Source: Magnetococcales bacterium (GTDB taxonomy: Bacteria > Pseudomonadota > Magnetococcia > Magnetococcales > JADFWU01). Taken from it: a stretch of 64,000 nt of DNA. The DNA is taken from contig JADFWU010000002.1 of assembly GCA_015234045.1 (NCBI GenBank), forward strand, positions 77,251-141,250. Reading direction: 5' to 3'. The notes under the pieces are model-generated. The model was given only the letters and a program-made list of their open reading frames with translations. It was not told where the DNA came from and ran no database searches. Below, one piece after another: positions 27,101-36,100 of the stretch (position 1 is the first letter of the stretch; every line of letters starts with the position of its first letter). The position numbers were made by a program, and so were the translations under genes.

Positions 27101-27493
27101 TTGCGTAAACGCTCTATCTGATTCAAGCCCAATAAATGCCAAATTCCCAAAGCTGGCTCGGTAATTGTCCAATTTACTCTGAAAATCTTCAGCACTGATC
27201 TTAATTGTCGAATAAGAGATAAATACTGGTTGACGTCCAGCCAAAATCGTACCCCACCAAGCGGCGAGCATCTCCGGTGTCATGTGGCCGAAAATGGGAA
27301 TAATTCGATCCGGGCAGGTTGTGATAACGGTTGCCCAGCGCTGACACAGTTTTAGAAATGTGCGGCAGGAAACAGGCTGTGGTTCAGGTGTTGACAGCAG
27401 GCGTATGGAGAAGAGAGTACGCTCTTGTTCTGCCCAGCTGGTAAACAGGCTCTGTACCGATTCAATGGATATGTCAGCAGGAGTGGTACGCAT
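24149..27493 (-). CDS. fatty acyl-AMP ligase / SGNH hydrolase / ACP / FkbM methyltransferase fusion
   Basis: A 1114-residue, four-module cytoplasmic enzyme. Residues 1-540: adenylate-forming domain of the fatty acyl-AMP ligase type (CSSGSTGVQKS, SWLPLYHDMGLI, PTGDLGF, GRSKDLIIHNGKNIYPQDLE, catalytic Lys in TSSGK near 530). Residues 545-745: an SGNH/GDSL-like hydrolase with S554 in IIGDSHVRIF and D723/H726 in MDYAHLSLNH. Residues 771-840: an acyl-carrier domain, phosphopantetheine site S797 in VLDSLGL. Residues 880-1085: an FkbM methyltransferase with TIIDVGAFMGTHT and LLHIDVEGMEW. It could activate a fatty acid, load it on its own carrier, and methylate or release the product. It stands alone between the AT-rich spacer and the petABC terminator. 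ATG 27493 has only a weak SD. The product is unknown. Confidence 0.85.
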   Translation of the reverse strand: MRTTPADISIESVQSLFTSWAEQERTLFSIRLLSTPEPQPVSCRTFLKLCQRWATVITTCPDRIIPIFGHMTPEMLAAWWGTILAGRQPVFISYSTIKISAEDFQSKLDNYRASFGNLAFIGLESDRAFTQSAQLITPDSLPDWHEDMNRLRPPQSHGAPLFIQCSSGSTGVQKSVAIDAERLHAQLSAYAQSLALNPSDDLIVSWLPLYHDMGLIATFLLPMMTQTPAIFLDTFQWVGQPDLLLETIQHSRATLCWLPNFAFSLLCRSTADFDLSSMRCFINCSEPVTERAFERFINHHAVRPDQLGISYALAENVFAATQTTICQPPHCLTLSQGALGQHQVDILSEQTVNSESSPCQPGEIRLFSCGTAITGVDIRIDASDPHQIGEILLKGPSTIPHYLGQSEPRSDGWFPTGDLGFIHGDQLYISGRSKDLIIHNGKNIYPQDLENSVNAHPAIHKGRVVAIGYFDKALDSEQILLLFEPSKPMDISEKNQLCETLRQKISVHFDIQANLVAVPRMWLKKTSSGKIARQANLDAFKRIKHRTIQIIGDSHVRIFWRTPKAHQSLYEGLEAHWVGVLWSQNWIKAAPFIEELHQKSASEDLFIITTGEPECRTYFPQAEDPIKAIDQAIAQYEQFFTLLLSWRPGQVAFMTGIPTHPENIDNQDQAWPVCGTPKQRYLWQGMFYGKMAQLCHKLHMPFIDICSPLIGKNGLMDAGRLMDYAHLSLNHRQFYFNQMDQSIGFINMRPKINNDRLMVWDGSRAHFYEMTRAFVIEKSSLSNPDLEHIVDGQVLDSLGLAGFIGFLETSFQARIELNQVSPIDLNSITTIWNKFIKDKSEAEIITDPTHLAQSDFMRLRPCLYGPLLYNINDIYLGRALDQYGQYAQEALELLERIIRPGQTIIDVGAFMGTHTVALARMTGANGRVVAYEPQRIPYQTLCTNVMLNQMTHVRCHPWAVGQENGSLTIPELNAKQPNNFAGLSLMQPMSGTPTRVVTLDETNTRCQLLHIDVEGMEWMVIQGAQNLIQNQRPFIYIRNISRAVTADITRWLRARDYKTVVHGVRLFSADNFRNNTENSFANLTYTNLFFHPKEHVVDLSGLAVKRHEKKQSSH

Positions 27494-27565
27494 TATGATG
27501 AAGCTCTATCGAATTAATGAAGGACAAAAATATTCCCAGAGAAACAGGATAAAAATAAAATAAGC

Positions 27566-27600
27566 AAAAAAAAAGACCCCTGAGCAATCAGGGGCCTTTT
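27566..27600 (-). terminator. Rho-independent terminator of petABC
   Basis: Read on the minus strand, CCCCTGA and TCAGGGG form a 7-bp stem (27577-27583 with 27588-27594), flanked by pairing A/T ends and followed by a run of nine T. It lies 27 bp after the petC stop and before the FAAL start, so FAAL needs its own promoter. Confidence 0.9.
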
Positions 27601-27626
27601 GATAATCATCAGGACTGGTTCAACAT

Positions 27627-28457
27627 TTAGTGAATCTTCGCCCAGATCCGACGCTTCAGAGCATACAGAAGTGCTGTGAAGATGATCAGGTAGATGATCA
27701 CATAGATGCCCAGTGATTTACGCTCCATCAGCGTAGGCTCGGCAGTCCAGGACATGAAATTCACCACATCCTTGGAAAGTTGAGCCAAAGTGGCTTGTGT
27801 GCCATCAGCATACTCTACTGCTTCATCCATCAAAGGCTGAGGCATAGCAAAGAAGTGGCCTGGGAAGTACTTGTTGAAGTTACTACCCATACCGATACGC
27901 AGCACAACTTCTTTGACGTAAGCCGCGTTATGAGGATCAAGATGTAAAGCTTTGGCAATGGCTTTTACTTCCTCTTCAGACAGATCTTCATCTTCATACG
28001 CTTCTTCAACCAGAGCGGTTTCCTCTTCAGTGAGGTAACCGGTAAGGATGGCGTTGACATAGTTCTCATATCCTTTACGGGCCTTTGTCATCAAAGACAG
28101 ATCCGGTGGGACAATATTGAAAGAGTCAATAGCATCTTCTTTACTCATGGCTGAGAGCATTTTGTCAGTTTTGTTTTTGCCCTGACTTTCAGCCATTTCT
28201 TTGACTTCTGCTTCGGTATAACCGAACTGACGCAGAGCATCGAATTTGATGTATTTAAACGAGTGGCAGCCCATGCACACTTCAACAGCAATCTGGGCAC
28301 CACGTTTCAATGAGGCATTGTCGAACTCACCGAACACACCTTTGTGATCCCAATCCAGTTTAGGCAACGGTGCGCCTCCGCTGGATGCTGCACCCACCTG
28401 CGGCAGAAGCAGTGCCCCAATCAGGGCGGCGAATCGGATTGACTTTCTCAGATTCAT
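27627..28457 (-). CDS. petC: cytochrome c1 of the bc1 complex
   Basis: A 276-residue cytochrome c1 that carries electrons from the Rieske centre to soluble cytochrome c. A Sec signal peptide spans 1-23 (MNLRKSIRFAALIGALLLPQ). Haem c binds at CMGCH, and a Met ligand lies in the FFAMPQPLMDEAV region. A C-terminal membrane anchor (GIYVIIYLIIFTALLYAL) ends in a basic tail. Residues 140-180 have an extra acidic insertion rich in Glu (EEAYEDEDLSEEE). The long upstream extension of the frame overlaps petB and is rejected: GGAGAAG lies 6 nt before the ATG at 28457. It is the last gene of petA-petB-petC. Confidence 0.95.
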   Translation of the reverse strand: MNLRKSIRFAALIGALLLPQVGAASSGGAPLPKLDWDHKGVFGEFDNASLKRGAQIAVEVCMGCHSFKYIKFDALRQFGYTEAEVKEMAESQGKNKTDKMLSAMSKEDAIDSFNIVPPDLSLMTKARKGYENYVNAILTGYLTEEETALVEEAYEDEDLSEEEVKAIAKALHLDPHNAAYVKEVVLRIGMGSNFNKYFPGHFFAMPQPLMDEAVEYADGTQATLAQLSKDVVNFMSWTAEPTLMERKSLGIYVIIYLIIFTALLYALKRRIWAKIH

Positions 28458-28471
28458 GACTGGCTTCTCCT

Positions 28472-29680
28472 CTACAGGCTTTCGGGTACGGGTTTGGGTT
28501 TTTCGATGCCGAACTGTGTGATGAACCAAAGCAACACAAAGTAACCAAAATACACTGCGGAAGCAGCCCGGCCAACAAAGACGATAGGAACGCCACCAAG
28601 GATAACGGAATCTGCTGGATTGTATCCAACCCAACCAAGAACGAAACAGTTAACCAAAAAGATCCAGAACAGAGCCCGGCTCAAAGGACGATAGCGGAAT
28701 GAACGAACCGGTGACCTATCAAGGAACGGCAATACAAACAGGATGGCAATCGCACCGCCCATGGCCAAAACGCCCGCCAATTTACTGAACTGTCCCAAAA
28801 AGTCGATGGAACGCAAGATGGCATAGAAAGGCAGGAAGTACCATTCAGGCACGATATGTGCTGGTGTCTGCATGGGATTCGCTTCGATGTAGTTGTCCGG
28901 CTCCAAAAAGAAGTTCGGCGCAAAGAACAGAAACGAACAGAAGACGATAAGGAACACACCCAATCCATAGAAGTCCTTGATGGTAAAGTAAGGATGGAAA
29001 GGAATGTTATCCTTGGCTTCCAGATCGATACCGTCAGGATTGTTGGAGTGAACCGCATGCAAAGCCCAAATGTGCAGGCCAACAAGACCAGCCACAACAA
29101 AAGGCAGCAAAAAGTGCAAGGAGAAGAAGCGATTCAAAGTAGGGTCACCCACTGAGAAACCACCCCAGAGCCAGATTACCAGGTCTTCACCGACAACTGG
29201 AATTGCACTCATCAGGTTTGTGATAACAGCGGCACCCCAATAGGACATCTGACCCCAGGGAAGCACATAGCCCAGGAAGGCTGTTCCCATGAGTAAGAAA
29301 AACAGGATAACGCCAAACCACCACAAAATCTCACGAGGTCGCCGGTAAGAACCGTAATACATACCTCGAAGGATATGGATGTAGATGGTTATGAAAAAGA
29401 AGGTTGCGCCATTGGCATGCATATAGCGTAGCAACCAACCGAAGTTCACATCACGCATGATGTGTTCAACGGAGTCAAAGGCCAGCACGGCATCTGGTTT
29501 ATAATGCATAACCAGAAAAACGCCAGTAGCGATCTGAATAATCAGAATGAAAAGCGCCAGAGAGCCAAAGTTCCACCAGTAGTTCAGATTCTTCGGGGTG
29601 GGATACTCTGTGGCCTGGCTTTTAATCATTTCGGTGACGGGCAGACGCTCGTCTACCCAGGCCATGATTCGATTTGACAC
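28472..29680 (-). CDS. petB: cytochrome b of the bc1 complex
   Basis: Full-length 402-residue cytochrome b with eight hydrophobic helices and the quinol-oxidation and reduction sites. Family signatures include [44 protein letters not shown] and the [15 protein letters not shown] segment containing the PEWY motif of the Qo site. The haem-ligand histidines fall in the second and fourth helices. The start is GTG at 29680 with AGGAGAT about 7 nt upstream. It overlaps nothing and lies 14 bp before petC and 32 bp after petA. It transfers electrons within the inner-membrane bc1 complex. Confidence 0.97.
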   Translation of the reverse strand: MSNRIMAWVDERLPVTEMIKSQATEYPTPKNLNYWWNFGSLALFILIIQIATGVFLVMHYKPDAVLAFDSVEHIMRDVNFGWLLRYMHANGATFFFITIYIHILRGMYYGSYRRPREILWWFGVILFFLLMGTAFLGYVLPWGQMSYWGAAVITNLMSAIPVVGEDLVIWLWGGFSVGDPTLNRFFSLHFLLPFVVAGLVGLHIWALHAVHSNNPDGIDLEAKDNIPFHPYFTIKDFYGLGVFLIVFCSFLFFAPNFFLEPDNYIEANPMQTPAHIVPEWYFLPFYAILRSIDFLGQFSKLAGVLAMGGAIAILFVLPFLDRSPVRSFRYRPLSRALFWIFLVNCFVLGWVGYNPADSVILGGVPIVFVGRAASAVYFGYFVLLWFITQFGIEKPKPVPESL

Positions 29681-29712
29681 GGGGATATCTCCTTATCTAG
29701 ACCGGAGCTGAA

Positions 29713-30240
29713 TTAGCCAACAGCCTTACCGATAACCAAGGTGCTGTCATCTTTGTACGTATAGTAGGGAACCGGCAGATTCTCCGGTGCTGGACCTTGG
29801 CGGATCCGCCCTGACGTGTCGTAATGGGAACCGTGACATGGGCAGAGGAATCCGCCGTAATCACCTGTTCCAACAGGTTGTGGAACGCAGCCCAAGTGCG
29901 TACAGATAGCCAAAACCACCAACCATTCGGGATTTTTTACCCGGCTGGCGTCACTTTCAGGGTCCAGCATGCTCGCATTGTCATCTGTGCGGGCTCTTTC
30001 AATCTGCTCGGGTGTCCGATGCAGAATAAATACCGGTTTTCCCTGCCAGGGAACAGTGATCATTTGACCTTCAGAGATGGAGCTGATGTCCACCTCGGTG
30101 GTAGCCTGGGCTAACACGTCCGCAGAAGGGCTCATGGACTTAATGAACGGCCAGGCAGCACCACCAACACCGACTGCACCGACCAAGCCGGTGGTCAGTA
30201 GCAGGAAATCCCGGCGGTTCTCTTCGTGCTCAGTAACCAT
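29713..30240 (-). CDS. petA: Rieske iron-sulfur subunit of the bc1 complex
   Basis: A 175-residue Rieske protein. N-terminal RRDFLLLTT with a hydrophobic helix after it is a Tat-type anchor that leaves the 2Fe-2S domain on the periplasmic side. The cluster is bound by CTHLGC and CPCHGSHYD, both complete. The frame could begin 35 codons earlier, but the ATG at 30240 gives the expected protein, and AAGAGAG precedes it. It is first in petA-petB-petC and is divergent from trmL, so the operon promoter must lie in 30241-30401. Confidence 0.96.
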   Translation of the reverse strand: MVTEHEENRRDFLLLTTGLVGAVGVGGAAWPFIKSMSPSADVLAQATTEVDISSISEGQMITVPWQGKPVFILHRTPEQIERARTDDNASMLDPESDASRVKNPEWLVVLAICTHLGCVPQPVGTGDYGGFLCPCHGSHYDTSGRIRQGPAPENLPVPYYTYKDDSTLVIGKAVG

Positions 30241-30401
30241 GGACTCTCTTAACCTCCCATGAGGTGAAAGAAGAAAAATTATCGAAACGGTCTGGACCAT
30301 GAAAATCAATCCAGCCATATTTAGAAGATCCAGGGATCTTTGCAAACAGATCTCTCTACGTCAAGCTATCCTCATTAATAAAACGCTAACTCGGTACGCA
30401 A

Positions 30402-30884
30402 ATGAATGTTACAGATTGTATGCATATTGTCTTACACCGACCTGAAATTCCACCAAATACTGGAAATATTCAGCGTATATGTGCAGTTACAGGTGCAATA
30501 CTTCATCTGGTTGGTCCAATAAAATTTCGGATGGATGAAGCCTCGGTAAAACGGGCTGGATTGGACTATCGAGAGTGGGCTGAGGTACGCATGTACGATG
30601 ACTGGCACGCATACAGCGCACAACATCCACCGGATGAGCGCTTATTTGCACTTAGTTCAAAGGGTGAAAAACGGTATGCCGACATCAATTTCCAACCGGG
30701 AGACAGACTCCTGTTCGGTTCAGAATCCAAAGGATTGCCACCAGAGCTACACCAAGTCTGTGCAGGGCGCACTCTACGCATTCCAATGACTCAACCGGCC
30801 AGGAGTCTCAATCTGGCAAACTGTGTCTCAATCGTCTTGTATGAGGCTCTACGGCAGCAGAACTTCACCAATTTGATCGGTTAA
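30402..30884 (+). CDS. trmL: tRNA (cytidine(34)-2'-O)-methyltransferase, SPOUT family
   Basis: A 160-residue SPOUT methyltransferase that methylates the wobble ribose of leucine tRNAs. Signatures are VLHRPEIPPNTGNIQRICAV at the N-terminus, LLFGSESKGLPPEL in the middle, and RIPMTQPARSLNLANCVSIV, which forms the knotted AdoMet site. No good ribosome-binding site precedes ATG 30402; the ATG at 30420 would start the protein at the point where E. coli TrmL aligns and is an equally good choice. It is divergent from petA and converges with the DsbA-like gene. Confidence 0.92.
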   Translation: MNVTDCMHIVLHRPEIPPNTGNIQRICAVTGAILHLVGPIKFRMDEASVKRAGLDYREWAEVRMYDDWHAYSAQHPPDERLFALSSKGEKRYADINFQPGDRLLFGSESKGLPPELHQVCAGRTLRIPMTQPARSLNLANCVSIVLYEALRQQNFTNLIG

Positions 30885-30901
30885 GAGCCACATCACGGCG
30901 A

Positions 30902-31906
30902 TTATTTCTTTGCCAATTCCTTATCAATCACTTTCTTGAACTCAGAGAAGGGGACCGCACCAACAAGTCTGAACCCATTGATGAAGAAGCTGGGCGTTCC
31001 GGTCACACCGAGGCGCTCACCTTCTTTCATATCGTCTGCAAGACGTTGGGCATATTTTCCGCTGTCCAGGCATGTTTCAAACTGAGTTTGATCCAGCTTC
31101 AGTTCAGTCGCGATTGCTTTATACTCGGCATCAGTCAAACGGGAGGGGCTGTCAAACAGGATGTCATGGTAGGGCCAGAATTTACCCTGATCATGGGCAC
31201 ACATGGACGCTTCAGACGCTTTAGGCGCTTTTTTATGAAATGGTAGTGGGTAGTGACGGAAAATAAAGCGTATTTTGCCAGGGTAGGCTTGGTCCACTTT
31301 CTCAAGTGTCGGTTGTGCACGGCGACAATAGGGGCATTCAAAGTCAGAAAATTCAATAATGGTAATCGGGGCTTCTGCCGGACCTTTGGCAGGTTCCATA
31401 GCGCCTTTGACGGTGAAGTGGGGCGGTAATGGCCCTTCCAGCGTGATCTCGGCATTGTACTTTTTGCGGAGCGTTTTGAAAAATTCCAGTTCAGATGCGC
31501 CACCTCGTTGATTGGTTAGAAACTCTCTGACCTGTTCTTCCATGCCAACACCGCCATTGGGTAGTTTCTCACCATTGGCTTTCATGAAGAGGCTTAACTC
31601 TTCGTCACTGACCGGAGTGATTTTGCTGGTGACCTCTTTTTCCCAGAGTGCTTCTGTGGACAGGCCACGGGCTTTGGCCTCTTTTTCAAGCAAATGATTG
31701 TGAACCAGCTCAACCAGTGCATTTAAACGCAGTTTGTGTCTCTTTTCCGCCAGATCATACAGTTGACCGGAGATCATTTTATCCAGTTCAGTCACTGTCA
31801 TTTTCCAGCTGCCTACTTGGGCCGCGACAGTTTCCGCTTGTGCTGTTCCCTGAAATGCCAACAAGGCTAAAGCGGTTATAAATGTTATCATACGAATGCG
31901 TTTCAT
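30902..31906 (-). CDS. periplasmic DsbA-family thiol oxidoreductase with SurA-like N-terminal region
   Basis: A 334-residue exported protein. The signal peptide is residues 1-24, cleaved near AQAET. Residues 30-150 are helical and resemble the N-terminal chaperone part of SurA/parvulin-like proteins (LNALVELVHNHLLEKEA). Residues 170-334 form a DsbA-type thioredoxin fold with redox site CPYC near residue 190 (EFSDFECPYCRRAQPTLEKV) and the cis-Pro loop VTGTPSFFING. It probably oxidises or isomerises disulfides in the periplasm, and the front domain may hold the client. ATG 31906 was chosen because AGGAT lies 8 nt upstream. It converges with trmL. Confidence 0.88.
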   Translation of the reverse strand: MKRIRMITFITALALLAFQGTAQAETVAAQVGSWKMTVTELDKMISGQLYDLAEKRHKLRLNALVELVHNHLLEKEAKARGLSTEALWEKEVTSKITPVSDEELSLFMKANGEKLPNGGVGMEEQVREFLTNQRGGASELEFFKTLRKKYNAEITLEGPLPPHFTVKGAMEPAKGPAEAPITIIEFSDFECPYCRRAQPTLEKVDQAYPGKIRFIFRHYPLPFHKKAPKASEASMCAHDQGKFWPYHDILFDSPSRLTDAEYKAIATELKLDQTQFETCLDSGKYAQRLADDMKEGERLGVTGTPSFFINGFRLVGAVPFSEFKKVIDKELAKK

Positions 31907-31960
31907 AATGAATATCCTGATCAACCGCCGTGAGGCGGGTTAATTAAAATGGTTGAATAT

Positions 31961-32389
31961 CTAGCTGTATAGCTCAAAAGCACGTTTGCGGAATGATGAG
32001 ACCATTTGTTTGGTAGCCTGGCTGAACACCGGTCCCAGACTCAAATCCATAAGTCTACTTTTGAATCTGAAATCAATGGAGAAGTCGATGCGGGTTTGAG
32101 TGGGTCCCAACTCTTGAAAACTCCAGACGCTTTCAAGATGTTTGAACGGACCTTTTTCCAAGCTGATTCGCACTTCCTTTCCAGGGATAAGTCGATCAAC
32201 CGTATGAAAGGTTTCACGAAATCCTTTAAAGGAGAAGGTCATCTCCGCAATAAACTGTTCCGGTGTTTCATTACGTTTTGTCGCATGGGAACACCAGGGA
32301 ATAAATTCAGGGTAGGCATCCATATCCACGACAAGGTTATACATTTGTTGAGGCGTGAACGGGACTGTCTCTGATGCACTGGCTTTCAT
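31961..32389 (-). CDS. RatA/Coq10-family START-domain protein, copy 1
   Basis: A 142-residue polyketide-cyclase/START-like protein of the RatA (YfjG)/Coq10 group. Family motifs are VVDMDAYPEFIPWC, MTFSFKGFRETF, GPFKHLESVW, IDFRFKSRLMDLSLGPVF and MVSSFRKRA near the end. Members bind a hydrophobic ligand such as ubiquinone; E. coli RatA was described as inhibiting 70S assembly. The neighbouring gene upstream is a clear paralogue, 30 bp away, and the two probably share a transcript. With the cytochrome bc1 genes close by, a quinone-related role is the more likely reading, but that is inference. Confidence 0.88.
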   Translation of the reverse strand: MKASASETVPFTPQQMYNLVVDMDAYPEFIPWCSHATKRNETPEQFIAEMTFSFKGFRETFHTVDRLIPGKEVRISLEKGPFKHLESVWSFQELGPTQTRIDFSIDFRFKSRLMDLSLGPVFSQATKQMVSSFRKRAFELYS

Positions 32390-32419
32390 GATCGTTTATC
32401 TCGTCAGCTATTATTATAA

Positions 32420-32854
32420 TCAGGGATAAAGCATGTTGGCCCGTTTACGGAAAGCAGACACCATCTGTTTTGCCGCATGGGTAAAAACGGGCCCGATAGT
32501 CATGTTCATCAATCGGCTTTTAAACTGAAAGTCGATGGAGAAATCAACGCGAGCGCCATTGCCGTTTGGCAGTTCAGCAAACACCCAGCTGCTTTCCAGA
32601 TGTCGAAAAGGGCCGCGTCTGAGAGCGATATCAACACGCTTATTGGGGACATAGCGATCTTGGGTCCGAAAAGATTCCCGGATGCCTTTGAAGGAGACGG
32701 TCAATTCAGCCATGAACTGGCCTTCCTGATCATCGTAGCGCCGTGCAGCGACACACCAAGGCAGAAATTCTGGATAGCGATCGACATCCACTACCAGTCC
32801 GTACATCTGTTCGCACGAAAATTTAACGTTTTCAGTCAATGTGATACGAGGCAT
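32420..32854 (-). CDS. RatA/Coq10-family START-domain protein, copy 2
   Basis: A 144-residue paralogue of the gene just downstream, sharing VVDVDRYPEFLPWC, LTVSFKGIRESF, RRGPFRHLESSW, FQFKSRLMNMTIGPVF and QMVSAFRKRA. The frame could be extended 30 codons, but the ATG at 32854 matches the usual N-terminus, and GGAT lies upstream. Positions of the two copies and their continuous similarity point to a local tandem duplication. Which one is the functional RatA equivalent cannot be told from sequence. It is divergent from the PPDK-like gene. Confidence 0.87.
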   Translation of the reverse strand: MPRITLTENVKFSCEQMYGLVVDVDRYPEFLPWCVAARRYDDQEGQFMAELTVSFKGIRESFRTQDRYVPNKRVDIALRRGPFRHLESSWVFAELPNGNGARVDFSIDFQFKSRLMNMTIGPVFTHAAKQMVSAFRKRANMLYP

Positions 32855-33147
32855 AAACCAATCCAGCTTGGCCAATTGATACGAGGGGGCTTGATCCAAC
32901 ATAAACATATTGGATTCAATCAATTTACTGAAGTGCCAACCCAACTTTAGCGTGATACCTTAGCATGGTATAAACAGGATGTGTAGACGCATGCCAACAA
33001 AGAGACACTATAAGGCAATGGTGGAATCTACGTCCAGACTTCATGCCTATTACGTGCACTCTCTCTATTTGTTTGCGCTTGTTTTGAGAATGGTACTGTG
33101 TCCATAGTGAAAGCCAATGACCACATTTTTCGATTCATGGATGAGAC

Positions 33148-36100
33148 GTGAGCCAAGATAGATTGAGCCGAAACTCCCCTATTTCCGATGCCTTGCTTGC
33201 CAACCTCCGCGAAACCGCTGTTGACAAGATTACCATTGATCCGCGCCAGGAGTTGTTGCGCGAAATGGTTGGTCACTCCGCAGGCGTTCTAAAAAGCTTG
33301 GATACCCTGCTGTTGGAGTTGAATCATCCGTTTCGAAATTGGCGTATGATTCTGCCTGAGCTGCGCGTATTCATGGTTAAAAATGTCCGGCGTTTCCTGA
33401 ACCATGAAAAAGCACCGCAGGCCATGCCATTAATGGTAGAACCATTTTTTTTAGCGCTGGATGAAGTAAAAGATGATAGGTTGGCTTATAATGCATTGGA
33501 AGGTCTATGTATTTTTCTTGATCGTGTGATGAGTGTTGTGAAGGATCATGCCCCTTTGATCCCCGTTTGGAATGGTATTCTATCTCAATTTAATGGGTTG
33601 TCCGATCAGTATCTTTTTCTATTGGCTCAAAGTTATACGCCGTTAAAAAACAGCTTGGTCAGTTTGATCAAACAGGCAACCAGTGCTTCCCCCGATGAAG
33701 TGTTGACTGTTTTAGATCCTGTTACAGTCCGTAGCTTGAGTGTGCGGATGTACATGATTACCTATCGTTATTGGCTTGATCAGACAGATCCTGCATCATT
33801 TTCACCGGAGATCCATCTCGACTCTTTAGCGCGTATTTCTCACCCTGCCTTGGAGCAGTATCGACGTGATTTGAATCGGTTGGAGGGTATGGCATCCACT
33901 TCCGGTTTCTTGGAACCCAAGGCGGCATTCGTACACCTTTTTGATCTTTTTTCTCTACCTTCATTCCTTGATATCATTAGAAATTATCGGGATACGGCTC
34001 AACAGCTTGGTCAATGCCTTGCTAAAGAAGATAGCTTGGAAAATGGCGCACGGAGGATGGCTATCCGTAGACTGCGTTTCATGTTCCATATTCTGGAAGT
34101 TGAAGGGCTGTTATTGATCCATGAAGAGACATTGCGTGAAGTGAACCGGAGTTTGGTGCATCTGGTTAAACTGAGGCAAAGTCAAGGGGATTTGGTCGCC
34201 TTCTTTGATCGAACATTCTGCTTTTTAAACGCTAATGTAGAACGATATCCTCAGACAACACTTCAATGTATTGAGGTGTTGGGTACTGAGGTGTTTAAAC
34301 ATCAGAACAGCTATCTCATTGAGGCGTTTCTTGAACAGGCGGTTCGATTTGGTTTTCAGTATAGCTATGTCAAAGGTGTGGGTTCTGACTGGCAGCCTAT
34401 TTTGAATCCGGCACATCTTTACAATATCAGAGTCTGGCTTAATCTGATTGTTCAGCACCCCTGGTGGTACTCAACACTTCTTTCCGCACTGATAATCAAT
34501 ATGCGTCTGACTGGCACCTGTATTCGAGATACGGATCTGTTTCAAAAAGAGATAACAAAACTGCTCAACAGCACGATTCAGCCCGTCTTTAACCTGGTTA
34601 AACAATTCACTAGACAACTACCTGTTTATTATAACGAAATCGGTGCTGAAGGTGCATTGCGTGATGTCTCGACCGAGCTGGATGAATTGCATCGTCGTAA
34701 GGATAGCCTGATCCATTTTTTGCGAAAGCAGTGTCATGTTGAAAGTACCAATCTGACCGTGCATTTGGTGAAGGCCGTTTTTCAGTTTTGGCGTAAAAAA
34801 GATCGTACAGGTCTTGGACCGTTTATTCCTGAAGCTCTGTTGGAAGATGTGCATGCTCATGGAGAATATTTTGATGATGTACATACGATTATCAAAGCAT
34901 TGCATGATGAAGGCGCTTTTCAACAGGAAGAGGAGTTGTATAACTGGGATTTAAAAGAGGCCAAAGAGCGCATCAACGCATTTAGCAATACCTCTTCAAC
35001 GGAACGCAGGCGGGTGTATCTGTTGCTGCGTCTCTATCAGTTGCTCAATCACAAATACAATCTTGGCCATCACGGTTTGCGTGTGATGTTGGAGGAGGCG
35101 GCTCAAGCAGGTGTTCAGGATGCAGAGCGGTTGATTCCGTTGTTGACAGACGATAAAAATACCCGTTTTGAGCGGTTGGATCTGCTCCTTAGCGTGTTGG
35201 AGGCCTTGAAAGAGGTGATTCTCAGTGCAGAAAAATTTCCAGCGGTCGAGGAGATTTTTCAAAAACGCCATATCGCCGTTGGTATCCCATCAGTCTATGG
35301 GCGTTACAATGAGCGCAAATTTGATTCCCTGTCGCTCAGTTTCCGCTTGGAGAATCTGGCGCGCATTGAACTTGAAAAACTCTCAAGCAAGATTCCAGAA
35401 AAATTTATTACTCGCGGTGTTTTTTTTAGAGTAGTCAAGTATTTACAATTCTTTTTACGCGCTCTGGCATTGGATGGTGTTAGCTCAAGAAAGCTGACCA
35501 ATCAGCTTGATACTTTGAAGCGGGCTTTGGATCTGAATCAATTCTCATTTCATCAGTATCTGGATATTTTCAAAGGTTTTTCCGATGGTGTTAAAGATGT
35601 TGTCTACACCTATTATACCAGTCATCATCGAGATAACCTCGCCGCCATTGTGCCGCACATTCCCAAAGACGCGTTAATCAATAAATATCAGATGCTCAGG
35701 GATTCAGATACGGCGGCAACGTTGGAGCGGATCAGTGAAGCCTTTATCCGTGACATGATGTCAGAAACATTCGGTCTTCAGGCGTTTGATAATTTTATCA
35801 CCCATGTTGGATGGGCATTGGCAGAGCAGGAGCGGGAACTAACGCCCGCTGCTTTAAATGAACTGATGACCTACGATCCGGTGAGGCTATTTTGTAATAT
35901 TCATAGGCCTTACAGACTGTCGGCCAATCTCATTTCACTGGGAAACAAGGGCTTTCAACTTTCAGAATTGGTCAATCATGGATGTCCTGTACCGCCTGGC
36001 TTTGTGCTCACCACAGAATACTACCGCTGCCGTAAATTGATTCGCAGTTATTTGCCCGCTCAAAATGACTATATCAAGCAGCTCAAACAGCATGTAAAAC

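Noticed and set aside
28458-28634. Long N-terminus for cytochrome c1
   Set aside because: Overlaps petB, has no signal peptide, and a clear SD and signal peptide begin at 28457.
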